Source: Elusimicrobia bacterium CG1_02_56_21 (GTDB taxonomy: Bacteria > Elusimicrobiota > Elusimicrobia > Elusimicrobiales > UBA9959). Taken from it: a stretch of DNA of 64,000 nt. Both the position numbers and the translations under genes were made by a program. The notes below the pieces were generated by a model. It was not told the DNA's origin, did no database searches, and saw nothing but the letters and a program-made list of their open reading frames with translations. This document shows positions 48,632 through 56,052 of this stretch, piece by piece. The DNA is taken from contig MNUR01000032.1 of NCBI GenBank assembly GCA_001871115.1, positions 16,511 to 80,510 of the forward strand, read 5' to 3'. The stretch's first letter is position 1. Each line of letters opens with the position of its first letter.

Positions 48632-49519
48632 TCAGAGCTCTGCCTTAATTTCCTGCGCTATCGCGGCCAGATCCGCGGTTTCCCGCCTGGAGAATTTCAG
48701 TCCCGCCAGGAATTCCTCCCCGGCAAGCCCCATAAGGGCCGCTATCACCGCCAGCCTTTCCCTGGAGCCCCTGTACTTAAGGACAGCCGGGCCGTAAGCG
48801 AAAGCGGGATGGATAAAAGAATCAGCGCCCAGCGCCCCGAGCTCCCGCAGCGCCGGCAGAGGGTCGGCCTCGGCCAGGATTTTTACCAGTTCATTGCGCA
48901 GCCTTTCCCGCGAAAGCAGGCCGGGGAAACCGGACTTTACCGCGCTCCGCGCCAGTTCGCCGGTTTTAGCCTCCAGGCTCCAGCCGAACCGGCCGCAGAA
49001 GCGCGCGGCCCGGAAAATGCGGGTGGGATCGTCCTCGAAACTTTTTTCATGCAGTACGCGCAAGGTTTTGGACTCGATAGCTTCAAGCCCCTTATAAGGA
49101 TCGGTCAGCCCGAAACTTCCCGGAGCGTCCAGCCGCACCGCCATAGCGTTACAGGTGAAATCGCGCCGCTTTAAGTCCTCCTCAACGGAGGCGGCCGCTG
49201 TAACCGAAGGCAGAGCCGCCGGCCTGGCATAGGTTTCGCTGCGGAAGCTGGCGAAATCCAGCCGCCGGCCTTCCGACGAAAAGAATCTGACGGTCAGGAA
49301 AGACCCGAACTTCTGGTGCCGGCCGCCGTACTCCCTTTCCATTCCTTCAACTAAAGGCTGCGGATCCCCGTCCAGCAGGAAATCTATATCCTCGCTCGGG
49401 CGGCCCAGGGCCCAATCCCGCGCGCAGCCGCCCACGGCATAAAGACGCAGCCCGGCCTCCGAAGCCAGCCCGGCGGCTTTTTCAAGCAGAGGCAGGTCGT
49501 TAAGCGGGCGCAGATCCAT
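48632..49519 (-). CDS. cca: tRNA nucleotidyltransferase/poly(A) polymerase family protein, short form
   Basis: Class II nucleotidyltransferase of 295 residues. The head has YAVGGCARDWALGRPSEDIDFLLDGD with the two metal Asp residues (DID), RRLDFASFRSETY, and RRDFTCNAMAVRL. The neck/RNA-binding part has EDDPTRIFRAARFCGRFGW and SRERLRNELVKIL. The protein ends about 100-150 residues before typical CCA-adding enzymes and lacks an HD domain. It may be a full CCA enzyme of compact type, or an A- or CC-adding half-enzyme. Its start overlaps the CpXC gene stop by one base. Confidence 0.85.
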   Translation of the reverse strand: MDLRPLNDLPLLEKAAGLASEAGLRLYAVGGCARDWALGRPSEDIDFLLDGDPQPLVEGMEREYGGRHQKFGSFLTVRFFSSEGRRLDFASFRSETYARPAALPSVTAAASVEEDLKRRDFTCNAMAVRLDAPGSFGLTDPYKGLEAIESKTLRVLHEKSFEDDPTRIFRAARFCGRFGWSLEAKTGELARSAVKSGFPGLLSRERLRNELVKILAEADPLPALRELGALGADSFIHPAFAYGPAVLKYRGSRERLAVIAALMGLAGEEFLAGLKFSRRETADLAAIAQEIKAEL

Positions 49520-50163
49520 CAGTTTTTTATAAAAGGGATGCCCTCGTCTTTAAGGGAACCCAGGACTTCGAGAAGTTTTTTAAGGCGCGGCAAGGCGTCG
49601 TTCCTGGCGTACAGGGCCTCGGCGGCCTTAACTGCGGCTGCCCGGCCGGTGAGCCCCGCCTGCATAGGCAGGGAAAAAAGAATATTCAGCTCGCGCGCCA
49701 TAGCGGGCTTTACCGGCTTAAGGTGGAGGCCGTCTTCCCTGGCCATGAACTCCATGACCTCGGTTTCTTCCTCCCTGTCGCGGTCATTCTCGAGCAGCGC
49801 GGACAAAGGCCCCAGCCCGAAAAGGTAAAGCGGCTCCCCGGATATGCCCTGGCCGCCGGCCAAAGTCGCGCGCACCGGCTCAAAATCCGCGCTCAGCCGC
49901 CCTATCCATTTTTCCTTTTCAGCTTCGTAGCTTTCCGGCATTACAAAAGCGAGGATATCCTTGGGCGGGTCTATATAGAGGAAGGGCTCTTCGTGCTGGA
50001 TCATAGCCGAACATTTAGGGCACATAAGCAGGTCGAACTCTCCGCTGAGTATAAGTTCCTTCACGTCCCGGTCGCGGTCCCCCCGGACAACTGTCCAGAA
50101 ATCGGCGTCGAAACTTTCGCCGCAAGCGGTGCACTCTACTCTGAATATTCCTTTTGTAGCCAT
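49519..50163 (-). CDS. CpXC domain protein
   Basis: A 214-residue protein with the CpXC (PF14353) pattern. The first cysteine pair is ECTACGESFDADFW (residues 10-23) and the second MCPKCSAMIQHEEPFLYID (about 47-65), so a zinc site is likely. The remainder is alpha-helical and unassigned. Function of the family is unknown. It shares one base with the cca gene, so the two are probably co-translated. Confidence 0.85.
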   Translation of the reverse strand: MATKGIFRVECTACGESFDADFWTVVRGDRDRDVKELILSGEFDLLMCPKCSAMIQHEEPFLYIDPPKDILAFVMPESYEAEKEKWIGRLSADFEPVRATLAGGQGISGEPLYLFGLGPLSALLENDRDREEETEVMEFMAREDGLHLKPVKPAMARELNILFSLPMQAGLTGRAAAVKAAEALYARNDALPRLKKLLEVLGSLKDEGIPFIKN

Positions 50164-50210
50164 AAAATATCACTGCCGCGTCAATATTTAGGACCGGGCT
50201 AACCGGCGGC

Positions 50211-51659
50211 CTACAGGCCCACCTCTTTATTGAACGCTTCTATAAGCCTGTCATACTCAATGACCTGCTCGAAGGTCTCATCCCAGAAGGCCGGTTCCCA
50301 GAGGAGGCGCAGCTCATCCGAGGTGCGGCCCTGCTGCTCTACCCAGGTGAAGTACTTCAGATTATGAACGGCCTTACGGTCTGCATAAGTGAGTTCCTTC
50401 ATGTAATCGGTGGTGCAGCCCAGCAGGCGGCGCTCGAAGTCTATCAGCGCGCTCTCGCGGGTATACTTGCCCAGCTGCGCGTCCAGTTCCTTCAGGCGGG
50501 AGCCGTAGAGCTCCATAGAATCGGTGAACACGGTAAGTATCACGTCATCCTTGCCCATTTCAAAATGCCTGGCGGTCTTGATAGCGCTGAGCATGTTAGA
50601 GATGCCGGAAAAGCCCAGCAGCGAGAGTTTCGCTATTACATCCTTCTTTACTCCGTACCCGGCCAGAACTTTTTTCCCCGCGGGCTCGTTGAAAAGACGG
50701 GCTATCCGCACGCAGGCTTCGTCGTCAATGGCCGTGACCACATCCGTGTTCCTGACATTGTGCACCCAGGGGATATGCTTGTCGCCTATGCCCTCTATGC
50801 GGTGCTCCCCGAAACCGTTATTGAGTATAGTGGGGCACTGGAGAGCCTCGGAGGCCGTTATCCTCATGCCCGGGAATTTCTTCTTAAGGTAGTCTCCTGC
50901 TCCGATAGTTCCGGCCGAACCGGTGGCGGAAGTGAAGGCGGCCAGGCGGCTTTTGGGACCCTTTATGGCGTTAAAAGCTTCCTCAAGAGCCGAGCCGGTC
51001 ACATGGTAATGCCAGGCAGGGTTGCCGAATTCTTCAAACTGGTTGAAGATCACGCAGTCTTTGCGGGTCTTCTTTATCTCCCAGCACTTGTCGTAGATCT
51101 CTTTAACGTTGGATTCCGTGCCGGGAGTAGCTATAACCTCGGAGCCTATCTTCCGCAGCCAGTCAAAGCGTTCCTTGCTCATACCCTCCGGCAATATGGC
51201 CACCGGAGTGGTCCCTAAGAGCTTGGAATCGAAGGCGCCGCCGCGGCAGTAATTGCCCGTGGAGGGCCAGACGGCTTTCTGTGCCTGGGCGTCAAATTGC
51301 CCGGTAACCAGCCGGGGGGCCAGGCAGCCGAAAGCGGCGCCGACTTTATGGGCGCCGGTGGGAAAGTATTTTCCGACTATGCCTATAACTCTGGCGCCAA
51401 TCCCGGTTATTTCCCTGGGTATCTCGAGAAAATTCACATCGCCGAACAAGCCGGTTTTGGGGTCATTATGCCAGTTTATCCTGAAAAGATTGACGGGGTC
51501 TATATCCCAGAGCCCAACGGGCTTCAGCGCTTTTTTTATCTTTGCGGGGGTGCGCGAGGGGTCCTTCATCTGGGCAAAAGTGGGAATAACTATCCCGCGC
51601 GCCCTGCAGAGCGCCGCGTTCTTTTTTACTATCGCGGAATTTATTTTAAGCTTAGCCAT
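50211..51659 (-). CDS. Fold-type II PLP-dependent enzyme, cysteine synthase-like, specificity unknown
   Basis: 482 residues, longer than cysteine synthase (about 310). The PLP lysine is in KYFPTGAHKVGAAFG (about residue 103). PSTGNYCRGGAF resembles the substrate loop (TSGNTG in cysteine synthase), and ATGSAGTIGAGDYLK is the phosphate-binding loop. Long N- and C-terminal extensions surround the core. I know the group as an uncharacterised PLP family annotated only by fold; threonine synthase, cysteine or diaminopropionate-type chemistry are all possible. Single-gene unit. Confidence 0.75.
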   Translation of the reverse strand: MAKLKINSAIVKKNAALCRARGIVIPTFAQMKDPSRTPAKIKKALKPVGLWDIDPVNLFRINWHNDPKTGLFGDVNFLEIPREITGIGARVIGIVGKYFPTGAHKVGAAFGCLAPRLVTGQFDAQAQKAVWPSTGNYCRGGAFDSKLLGTTPVAILPEGMSKERFDWLRKIGSEVIATPGTESNVKEIYDKCWEIKKTRKDCVIFNQFEEFGNPAWHYHVTGSALEEAFNAIKGPKSRLAAFTSATGSAGTIGAGDYLKKKFPGMRITASEALQCPTILNNGFGEHRIEGIGDKHIPWVHNVRNTDVVTAIDDEACVRIARLFNEPAGKKVLAGYGVKKDVIAKLSLLGFSGISNMLSAIKTARHFEMGKDDVILTVFTDSMELYGSRLKELDAQLGKYTRESALIDFERRLLGCTTDYMKELTYADRKAVHNLKYFTWVEQQGRTSDELRLLWEPAFWDETFEQVIEYDRLIEAFNKEVGL

Positions 51660-51801
51660 TGAAGTCCCTCCGTTAATCTTCGCGAAAATCTTAACTTATT
51701 ATACAAATAAAAATCCTGACGCTTCTTTTCCGGGACAGCCCGGATTTTCCGGCAGCGCGTTCGGACCAGACCCTGCGGAGCAGGAAGGCGCAGCCAACCG
51801 C

Positions 51802-52074
51802 TTAACCGACATTCACGTTCTTGCCTACCCAGACAAAGCCGGAAGGCAGCACTATGCACCGGCATTTGTCGCTCAGGATGGAGTCTTTATCCGGCATAAT
51901 ATTGACGATGCCGTTGGTCCAGCAAACATACCCGATATGCTCTTTCTCCAGCCACTCATACACCCGGGGCCCTACTCGCGGCATAATACTCCAGACCACC
52001 GCGTTCTCCCACGGGATCTCATTAGCGTCCGAAGAATATTTAAACTCAGGAATCTTCTGTCCAAACGAATCCAT
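51802..52074 (-). CDS. Small hypothetical protein
   Basis: 90 residues, not recognised. The ATG at 52074 (MDSFGQKIPEFKYSSDAN) is chosen because AGGAG precedes it by a normal distance and the longer frame would pass through a dispersed repeat. The sequence is rich in Trp, Val and Ile (WSIMPRVGPRVYEWLEKEH) and has one CRC motif. No signal peptide. Its flanks are a repeat (R3) and a PLP-enzyme gene. Confidence 0.6.
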   Translation of the reverse strand: MDSFGQKIPEFKYSSDANEIPWENAVVWSIMPRVGPRVYEWLEKEHIGYVCWTNGIVNIMPDKDSILSDKCRCIVLPSGFVWVGKNVNVG

Positions 52075-52107
52075 ATTTTCTCCTTTACCCCTGTGTACCG
52101 CGGGCGG

Positions 52108-52226
52108 CGGAACGGCTGGGTTAGCAAAACCCCGTCGGAGGCCCGAGCTCGCGTAAGCGCGAGGGCCGAGACCGGGAAGCGCGCGCACGGTGTGCGCGAC
52201 GCTGTTTTTGCGCTCCGGCCGTTCCG
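52108..52226 (+). repeat. Dispersed structured repeat, copy R3
   Basis: 119 bp between the small hypothetical gene and rnpB. Ends are a 9-bp inverted repeat (CGGAACGGC / GCCGTTCCG). Inside: GGGTTAGCAAAACCCC, a CTCGCG-TAAG-CGCGAG hairpin, the perfect hairpin CGCGCAC-GGT-GTGCGCG (52182-52198) and GTTTTTGCGCTCCGG. A fragment repeating GCGCGTTTTGCGTT follows at 52237-52250. Confidence 0.87.
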
Positions 52227-52281
52227 GCGCACGCCAGCGCGTTTTGCGTTTCGCCCCCGCCGACAGGCCCTAAAACTTTTT

Positions 52282-52667
52282 CAGACCGCGGACTGTACCC
52301 CGAATTCTGTCCGGCCCCTTGCGGGACCTGGAGGACCATTTATCTGTTGCGGCCCACTCTGCGCCTCCCCCCGGAGGGGGACGGACGGGCTATCCAGGCG
52401 CAACTTTGGCCTTGCTTCAGGAGGGGCTTGCCCTGCCCCGCCGGTCGCCCGGCGGGCGGTGCGCTCTTACCGCACCTTTTCACCCTTACCCTTGCGGGCG
52501 GTATATTCTCTGTGGCGCTGTCCGTAGACGGGGGATATTGCCCCCGCCTCCCGGCCTATGCCGCGCACATATAATGCTGCGCGGTTTGAACCGGCACCCT
52601 GCCCTGTGAAGTTCGGAAGTTCCTCCCTCCCACTTGCGTGAAAGAGCGGCCCTCCGTCCGCGATCTG
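52282..52667 (-). ncRNA. rnpB: RNase P RNA, bacterial type A
   Basis: Catalytic RNA that matures tRNA 5' ends, about 386 nt. Helix P1 pairs the 5' end (CAGATCGCGGA, 52667-52657) with the 3' end (TCCGCGGTCTG). CR-I reads GAGGAACUUCCGAACUUC, then CACAGGGCAGGGUGCCGG. The middle has ACAGAGAAUAUACCGCC and AAGGGUGAAAAGGUGCGGU. CR-V is ACAGAAUUCGGGGUACAG. Alignment to the Escherichia coli RNA is base for base in these blocks. Helix P4 differs at four pairs, all compensated (see findings). Protein-like frames here are spurious. RNase HI is encoded 36 bp upstream. Confidence 0.97.
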
Positions 52668-52702
52668 AAAATTGTTAAAGCCCAACGCGCCGGGGCGGCG
52701 GC

Positions 52703-53185
52703 TTAAAAAAGCCGGGGCTGCTTTCCCGCAGCGTTTTCTTTTGCCAGCGTCTTATCCACCCCGGCCGGCGCGTGGCGGGCATTATCCAGGATCTGGTTTA
52801 CCAGCCTGTCGGCTTCCTTGTTTTTAGCGCGGGGAATATGAGAAAGAGAAACCTTTTTAAAGCCCGAGGCGGTTTTTTTGATTTCCGCCATGATACCGGC
52901 GAGAGTTTCGTCCTTTATGCGGTACTCGCCGCCGTACTGGCGCACAAGCAACTCGGAATCAGAAAACACCTCCAGCTCATCCGCTCCCAGCCTGGCGGCC
53001 GCCTGTAGAGCCAGCCTCAAGCCGTGATACTCCGCAAAATTATTAGTGCAGCGGCCCAGGTATTTACCTTCTTCCCGCAATATCTCGCCCTCAGAGTCGA
53101 AGAATACCGCGGCGCAGGCCCCGAGGCCAGGATTCCCGCGGGACCCTCCGTCCACGCAGATCTTCAGTTTCTTTTCTTTTTTCAT
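52703..53185 (-). CDS. Ribonuclease HI family protein
   Basis: 160 residues that degrade RNA in RNA-DNA hybrids. The carboxylate active site is complete: Asp in KICVDGGSRGNPG, Glu in NNFAEYHGLRLAL, Asp in EVFSDSELLVRQYGG and Asp in HIPRAKNKEADRLVN. This is the archaeal-like/YpdQ-type RNase HI without the basic protrusion of Escherichia coli RNase HI. The C-terminal 30 residues are an extra tail. It precedes rnpB in the same direction. Confidence 0.9.
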   Translation of the reverse strand: MKKEKKLKICVDGGSRGNPGLGACAAVFFDSEGEILREEGKYLGRCTNNFAEYHGLRLALQAAARLGADELEVFSDSELLVRQYGGEYRIKDETLAGIMAEIKKTASGFKKVSLSHIPRAKNKEADRLVNQILDNARHAPAGVDKTLAKENAAGKQPRLF

Positions 53186-53227
53186 CTATTGAACCCCGCA
53201 ATAATAGACAATCCCCGAACCGAACTC

Positions 53228-54013
53228 TCAGACCTGCGGCTGGGCGGGAGGCACGCTCTGCGCCAGGTCGGGATAAACCGTTTTCTCAAGGTACATCAGG
53301 CGGCGGCAGTCCTGACAGACGGCAAAAACGCCGGTCTTCTTGATATCCAGCGTCTTCTGGGGGGTGAGGCTCATATGGCAGCCGCCGCAGGAGAATTTCC
53401 CGGTTTCAGGGTCCTCGTGGACCACGGCCACAGCGAGGCCGTTTTTATTGACGCGGATGTTCTCGTATTTATCCAGCAATTCAGGATTCAGGGCCGCCGC
53501 GGCAGCCTCCCTTTTTATTTTTTCCGCCTCCAGGGAAGCGGCCAGGCTTTTTGCGGAGGCTTCCAGCGCCGAAACCTCGGAACGCATAGCCTCCTCCATT
53601 TTCTTAACCTCGGCCTGTATTTCCTTGTCCTGCGCCGAGGCCTTGTCTATTTCTTCCAGCAGGAAAAGCACCCCGGTTTCAAGCTCGTCCTTGTTCTTCT
53701 TATCGTTCTCTATCTCCGTCAGCAGGGCCTTGAAAACGTTATTGTCCTTGACCAGATTCAGCTCGCGCTGATGCTTGCGAATTCCCTCTTCAGCTTCGGC
53801 TATCTTAAGCTCGGAATCCTTCTTTTTTACCTGCAGCGCTGTCAGGGCCTCCCTGGCGGCGCTCATAGAATTCTTTTTTTTCTCAAAAGCCGCGTTAAGG
53901 TCCGCTATCTTAACGGGAATCCCGGCGACGTCCGCCTTCATTGCGTCTATCCAGGCGTCTTTCTTCTGAAGTTCAACCAGCGCCTTAACCTCTATCGTGT
54001 GAATTATTTCCAT
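53228..54013 (-). CDS. Coiled-coil protein with C4 zinc ribbon
   Basis: 261 residues of the zf-RING_7 / DUF164 group. Residues 8-190 are predicted coiled coil (Lys/Glu/Ala-rich heptads such as EKKKNSMSAAREALTALQVKK). The C-terminal zinc ribbon is CGGCHMSLTPQ with CQDCRRLMYLE (about 209-238). Family members occur widely and are suspected nucleic-acid-binding proteins, without firm function. It lies between metF and the RNase HI gene, consistent with RNA-related neighbours. Confidence 0.88.
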   Translation of the reverse strand: MEIIHTIEVKALVELQKKDAWIDAMKADVAGIPVKIADLNAAFEKKKNSMSAAREALTALQVKKKDSELKIAEAEEGIRKHQRELNLVKDNNVFKALLTEIENDKKNKDELETGVLFLLEEIDKASAQDKEIQAEVKKMEEAMRSEVSALEASAKSLAASLEAEKIKREAAAAALNPELLDKYENIRVNKNGLAVAVVHEDPETGKFSCGGCHMSLTPQKTLDIKKTGVFAVCQDCRRLMYLEKTVYPDLAQSVPPAQPQV

Positions 54014-54067
54014 ATATTTTTATGCCCCCGTTCCAGCTGCCGCAATCCCGGGAAAACAGCTAACCGG

Positions 54068-54934
54068 TCATTCAGATTCGCCTTTGACGTTCTTAAGGAT
54101 AGCAATAGCGGCGCGGCTGCGGTTAAGGGTGTACAGATGCAGGCCCGGTGCGCCGCCCTTCAGCAGCCCGGCCCCTTGTTCGGAAGCGTAGTCCACGCTG
54201 AACCTGAACATCCCGTCTTTATCCCCGCCCCAGCGCTCTATCCCCTTGCGGAGCGCAGCAGGAACGCTTACCTTCATCATTTCAGTAAAATTCTGCATCT
54301 GCTTGTAGCCGGTTATCGGCATAAGCCCCGGAAGAATGGGGACGGTTATCCCGGCGGCGGAGGTCTTTTCCAGAAACCTGAAGTAAAAAGAGTTGTCAAA
54401 GAAAAGCTGGGTTATCAGGTATTGCGCTCCCGCGGCTATCTTCTCTTTAAGACGGGAAATATCCTCGTCCAGGGTAGGGGCCTCCGGATGCTTCTCGGGG
54501 TAGCAGGCGCCCCCTATCGAAAAATCCCCGGTTGCCGCCAGGTCGGCGGTCAGCTGGGAAGCATAAGAATAATCCCTGCGGGGAGAAAGCCCGTCGAGGT
54601 TATGAATATCCCCGCGCAGCGCCAGGACATTGCGGATCCCCAGGACCTTAAGCCGGGAACAGATCTCGCTGATTTCGGAGCGCGTATGCGCTACGCAGGT
54701 CAAATGCGCCACAACCTCCAGCCCGAGTTCGGCTTTAAGCACCCCGGACAGCGCTACTGTGCGGTACGGCAGGGTTCCGCTTGAGGAATTGGTAACCGAA
54801 ACAAAGTCGGGAGCCAGTTTCTTCAGCTCGCGGGCGGCTTCAAAAAGCCTCGCGGAGTCGGCCTCCGTCTTCGGCGGGTAAAATTCTAAAGAAAAAACCT
54901 TCCCCCCCGCTTTAAGACGCTCCGTGACTTTCAT
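54068..54934 (-). CDS. metF: Methylenetetrahydrofolate reductase
   Basis: FAD-dependent reduction of 5,10-methylene-THF to 5-methyl-THF. 288 residues from ATG 54934, where the sequence begins MKVTERLKAGGKVFSLEFYPPKT like other MetF. Typical blocks: FVSVTNSSSG, HLTCVAHTRSEI, LALRGDI, YLITQLFFDNSFYFRF and PILPGLMPIT. The stop codon of lepB overlaps this start as TAATG. The earlier ATG at 55018 lies inside lepB and is rejected. Confidence 0.95.
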   Translation of the reverse strand: MKVTERLKAGGKVFSLEFYPPKTEADSARLFEAARELKKLAPDFVSVTNSSSGTLPYRTVALSGVLKAELGLEVVAHLTCVAHTRSEISEICSRLKVLGIRNVLALRGDIHNLDGLSPRRDYSYASQLTADLAATGDFSIGGACYPEKHPEAPTLDEDISRLKEKIAAGAQYLITQLFFDNSFYFRFLEKTSAAGITVPILPGLMPITGYKQMQNFTEMMKVSVPAALRKGIERWGGDKDGMFRFSVDYASEQGAGLLKGGAPGLHLYTLNRSRAAIAILKNVKGESE

Positions 54935-55932
54935 TATTTGGGGAACCTCATCCGGGACGGCGGCCAGTAAGTGAACCAGGCCTTTCCTTTTATAAGGGTT
55001 TCCGGCACAGCGCCCCAATAGCGGGAATCGCAGGAGCGGTCCCGGTTGTCGCCCATCACCATATACTGCCCGTCAGGCACTACCACCGGCCCGAAATTAT
55101 CCCTGATATACTCGGAGAACATCTTTCCGAGCATGCGGTTTTGCCAGTAGGTCTGGTAGTCTTTCTGGTCTATTTTTTCGGTAGCTTTAGGGTAACGATA
55201 ACCGTCCAGGTACTGCGCAAACGGCTCCTCTCCGGCAGAGGCCCCGTTGACGTAAAGCTGGCCGTTCTTCACCTCTATAGTATCCCCGGGCATCCCCACA
55301 ACCCTCTTGATGAAATCCTTTCCGTACTGGCTGCCTCCGCATTGGAATTCGCGGGGGTCAGAAGACGGGAACTGGAACACTATTATGTCCCCTTTCTCCA
55401 CCTTGTTGAACTTGAGTATCTTGGTCCTGGTATAAGGAATGCGGAACCCGTAGACGAACTTGTTGACGAACAAATGGTCTCCGATCAGGAAAGTCTTCTC
55501 CATGGAACCGGAAGGGATCTTGAAAGCCTGAACGAAAAGATACATTACCACGGAAGCGAGCAGCACGGCCGAGAATACCGTCTCGGACCATTCCATGTCG
55601 TCTTTTATGGAAGTATTTATCCCGTCTTTAACCGGGGTCTTTTTGTACAGGCTCCGCCAGTACGCGTAAGCGGCGCCGGCCAGGCCGGCAAGGGCGCCGT
55701 AAGAGAGCTGCCTTGCGCTGAACAGCATGGCCGTCACAACGTCCCCGCGCCGGTTATCGAGGCTTACGGTCAGCAGCACCATCGCGGTAAAAGAGATCAG
55801 CGCCGCAAAAAAAGCGTGCCAGCCCCGGGTGAATCCGGAGTCGTGCCTGAATTTGCCTTTCTCCTTGAAATAATGAGACAGGGACAAATGCGCCCCCATC
55901 AGTATCCCTATCCAAAAAAGTTTCTCTTCCAT
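54934..55932 (-). CDS. lepB: Signal peptidase I
   Basis: Inner-membrane Ser/Lys peptidase that removes signal peptides. 332 residues; several N-terminal hydrophobic segments (more than the usual one or two) span about 1-150. The catalytic Ser is in FKIPSGSMEKTFLIGDH (about 142), the Lys in KDFIKRVVGMPGD (about 208). MGDNRDRSCDSRYWG is the conserved box E. The extra membrane region at the start is unusual. It overlaps metF by one base and follows lepA. Confidence 0.95.
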   Translation of the reverse strand: MEEKLFWIGILMGAHLSLSHYFKEKGKFRHDSGFTRGWHAFFAALISFTAMVLLTVSLDNRRGDVVTAMLFSARQLSYGALAGLAGAAYAYWRSLYKKTPVKDGINTSIKDDMEWSETVFSAVLLASVVMYLFVQAFKIPSGSMEKTFLIGDHLFVNKFVYGFRIPYTRTKILKFNKVEKGDIIVFQFPSSDPREFQCGGSQYGKDFIKRVVGMPGDTIEVKNGQLYVNGASAGEEPFAQYLDGYRYPKATEKIDQKDYQTYWQNRMLGKMFSEYIRDNFGPVVVPDGQYMVMGDNRDRSCDSRYWGAVPETLIKGKAWFTYWPPSRMRFPK

Positions 55933-56052
55933 TAGTTGTTCTCCATTAGATGATACGGCACAATCAGGTCGTTCCGGGATTAGAGGACTGGAAGACCGGA
56001 GGATTAGCCAAAATAAGCCCTTTATCCCCCTTCTCTCCAGTCCTCCAGTCCG

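Noticed and set aside
51253..52527. 424-codon plus-strand frame over the PLP-enzyme start, repeat R3 and rnpB
   Set aside because: Crosses an antisense gene start, a repeat and a known RNA gene, with no protein family features.
52319..52609. Short open frames on both strands between 52.3 and 52.7 kb
   Set aside because: They lie inside the RNase P RNA gene, whose conserved blocks explain the sequence completely.
53024..54784. 586-codon plus-strand open frame opposite the zinc-ribbon and metF genes
   Set aside because: Spans three well-identified minus-strand genes and has no family features, so it is a shadow.
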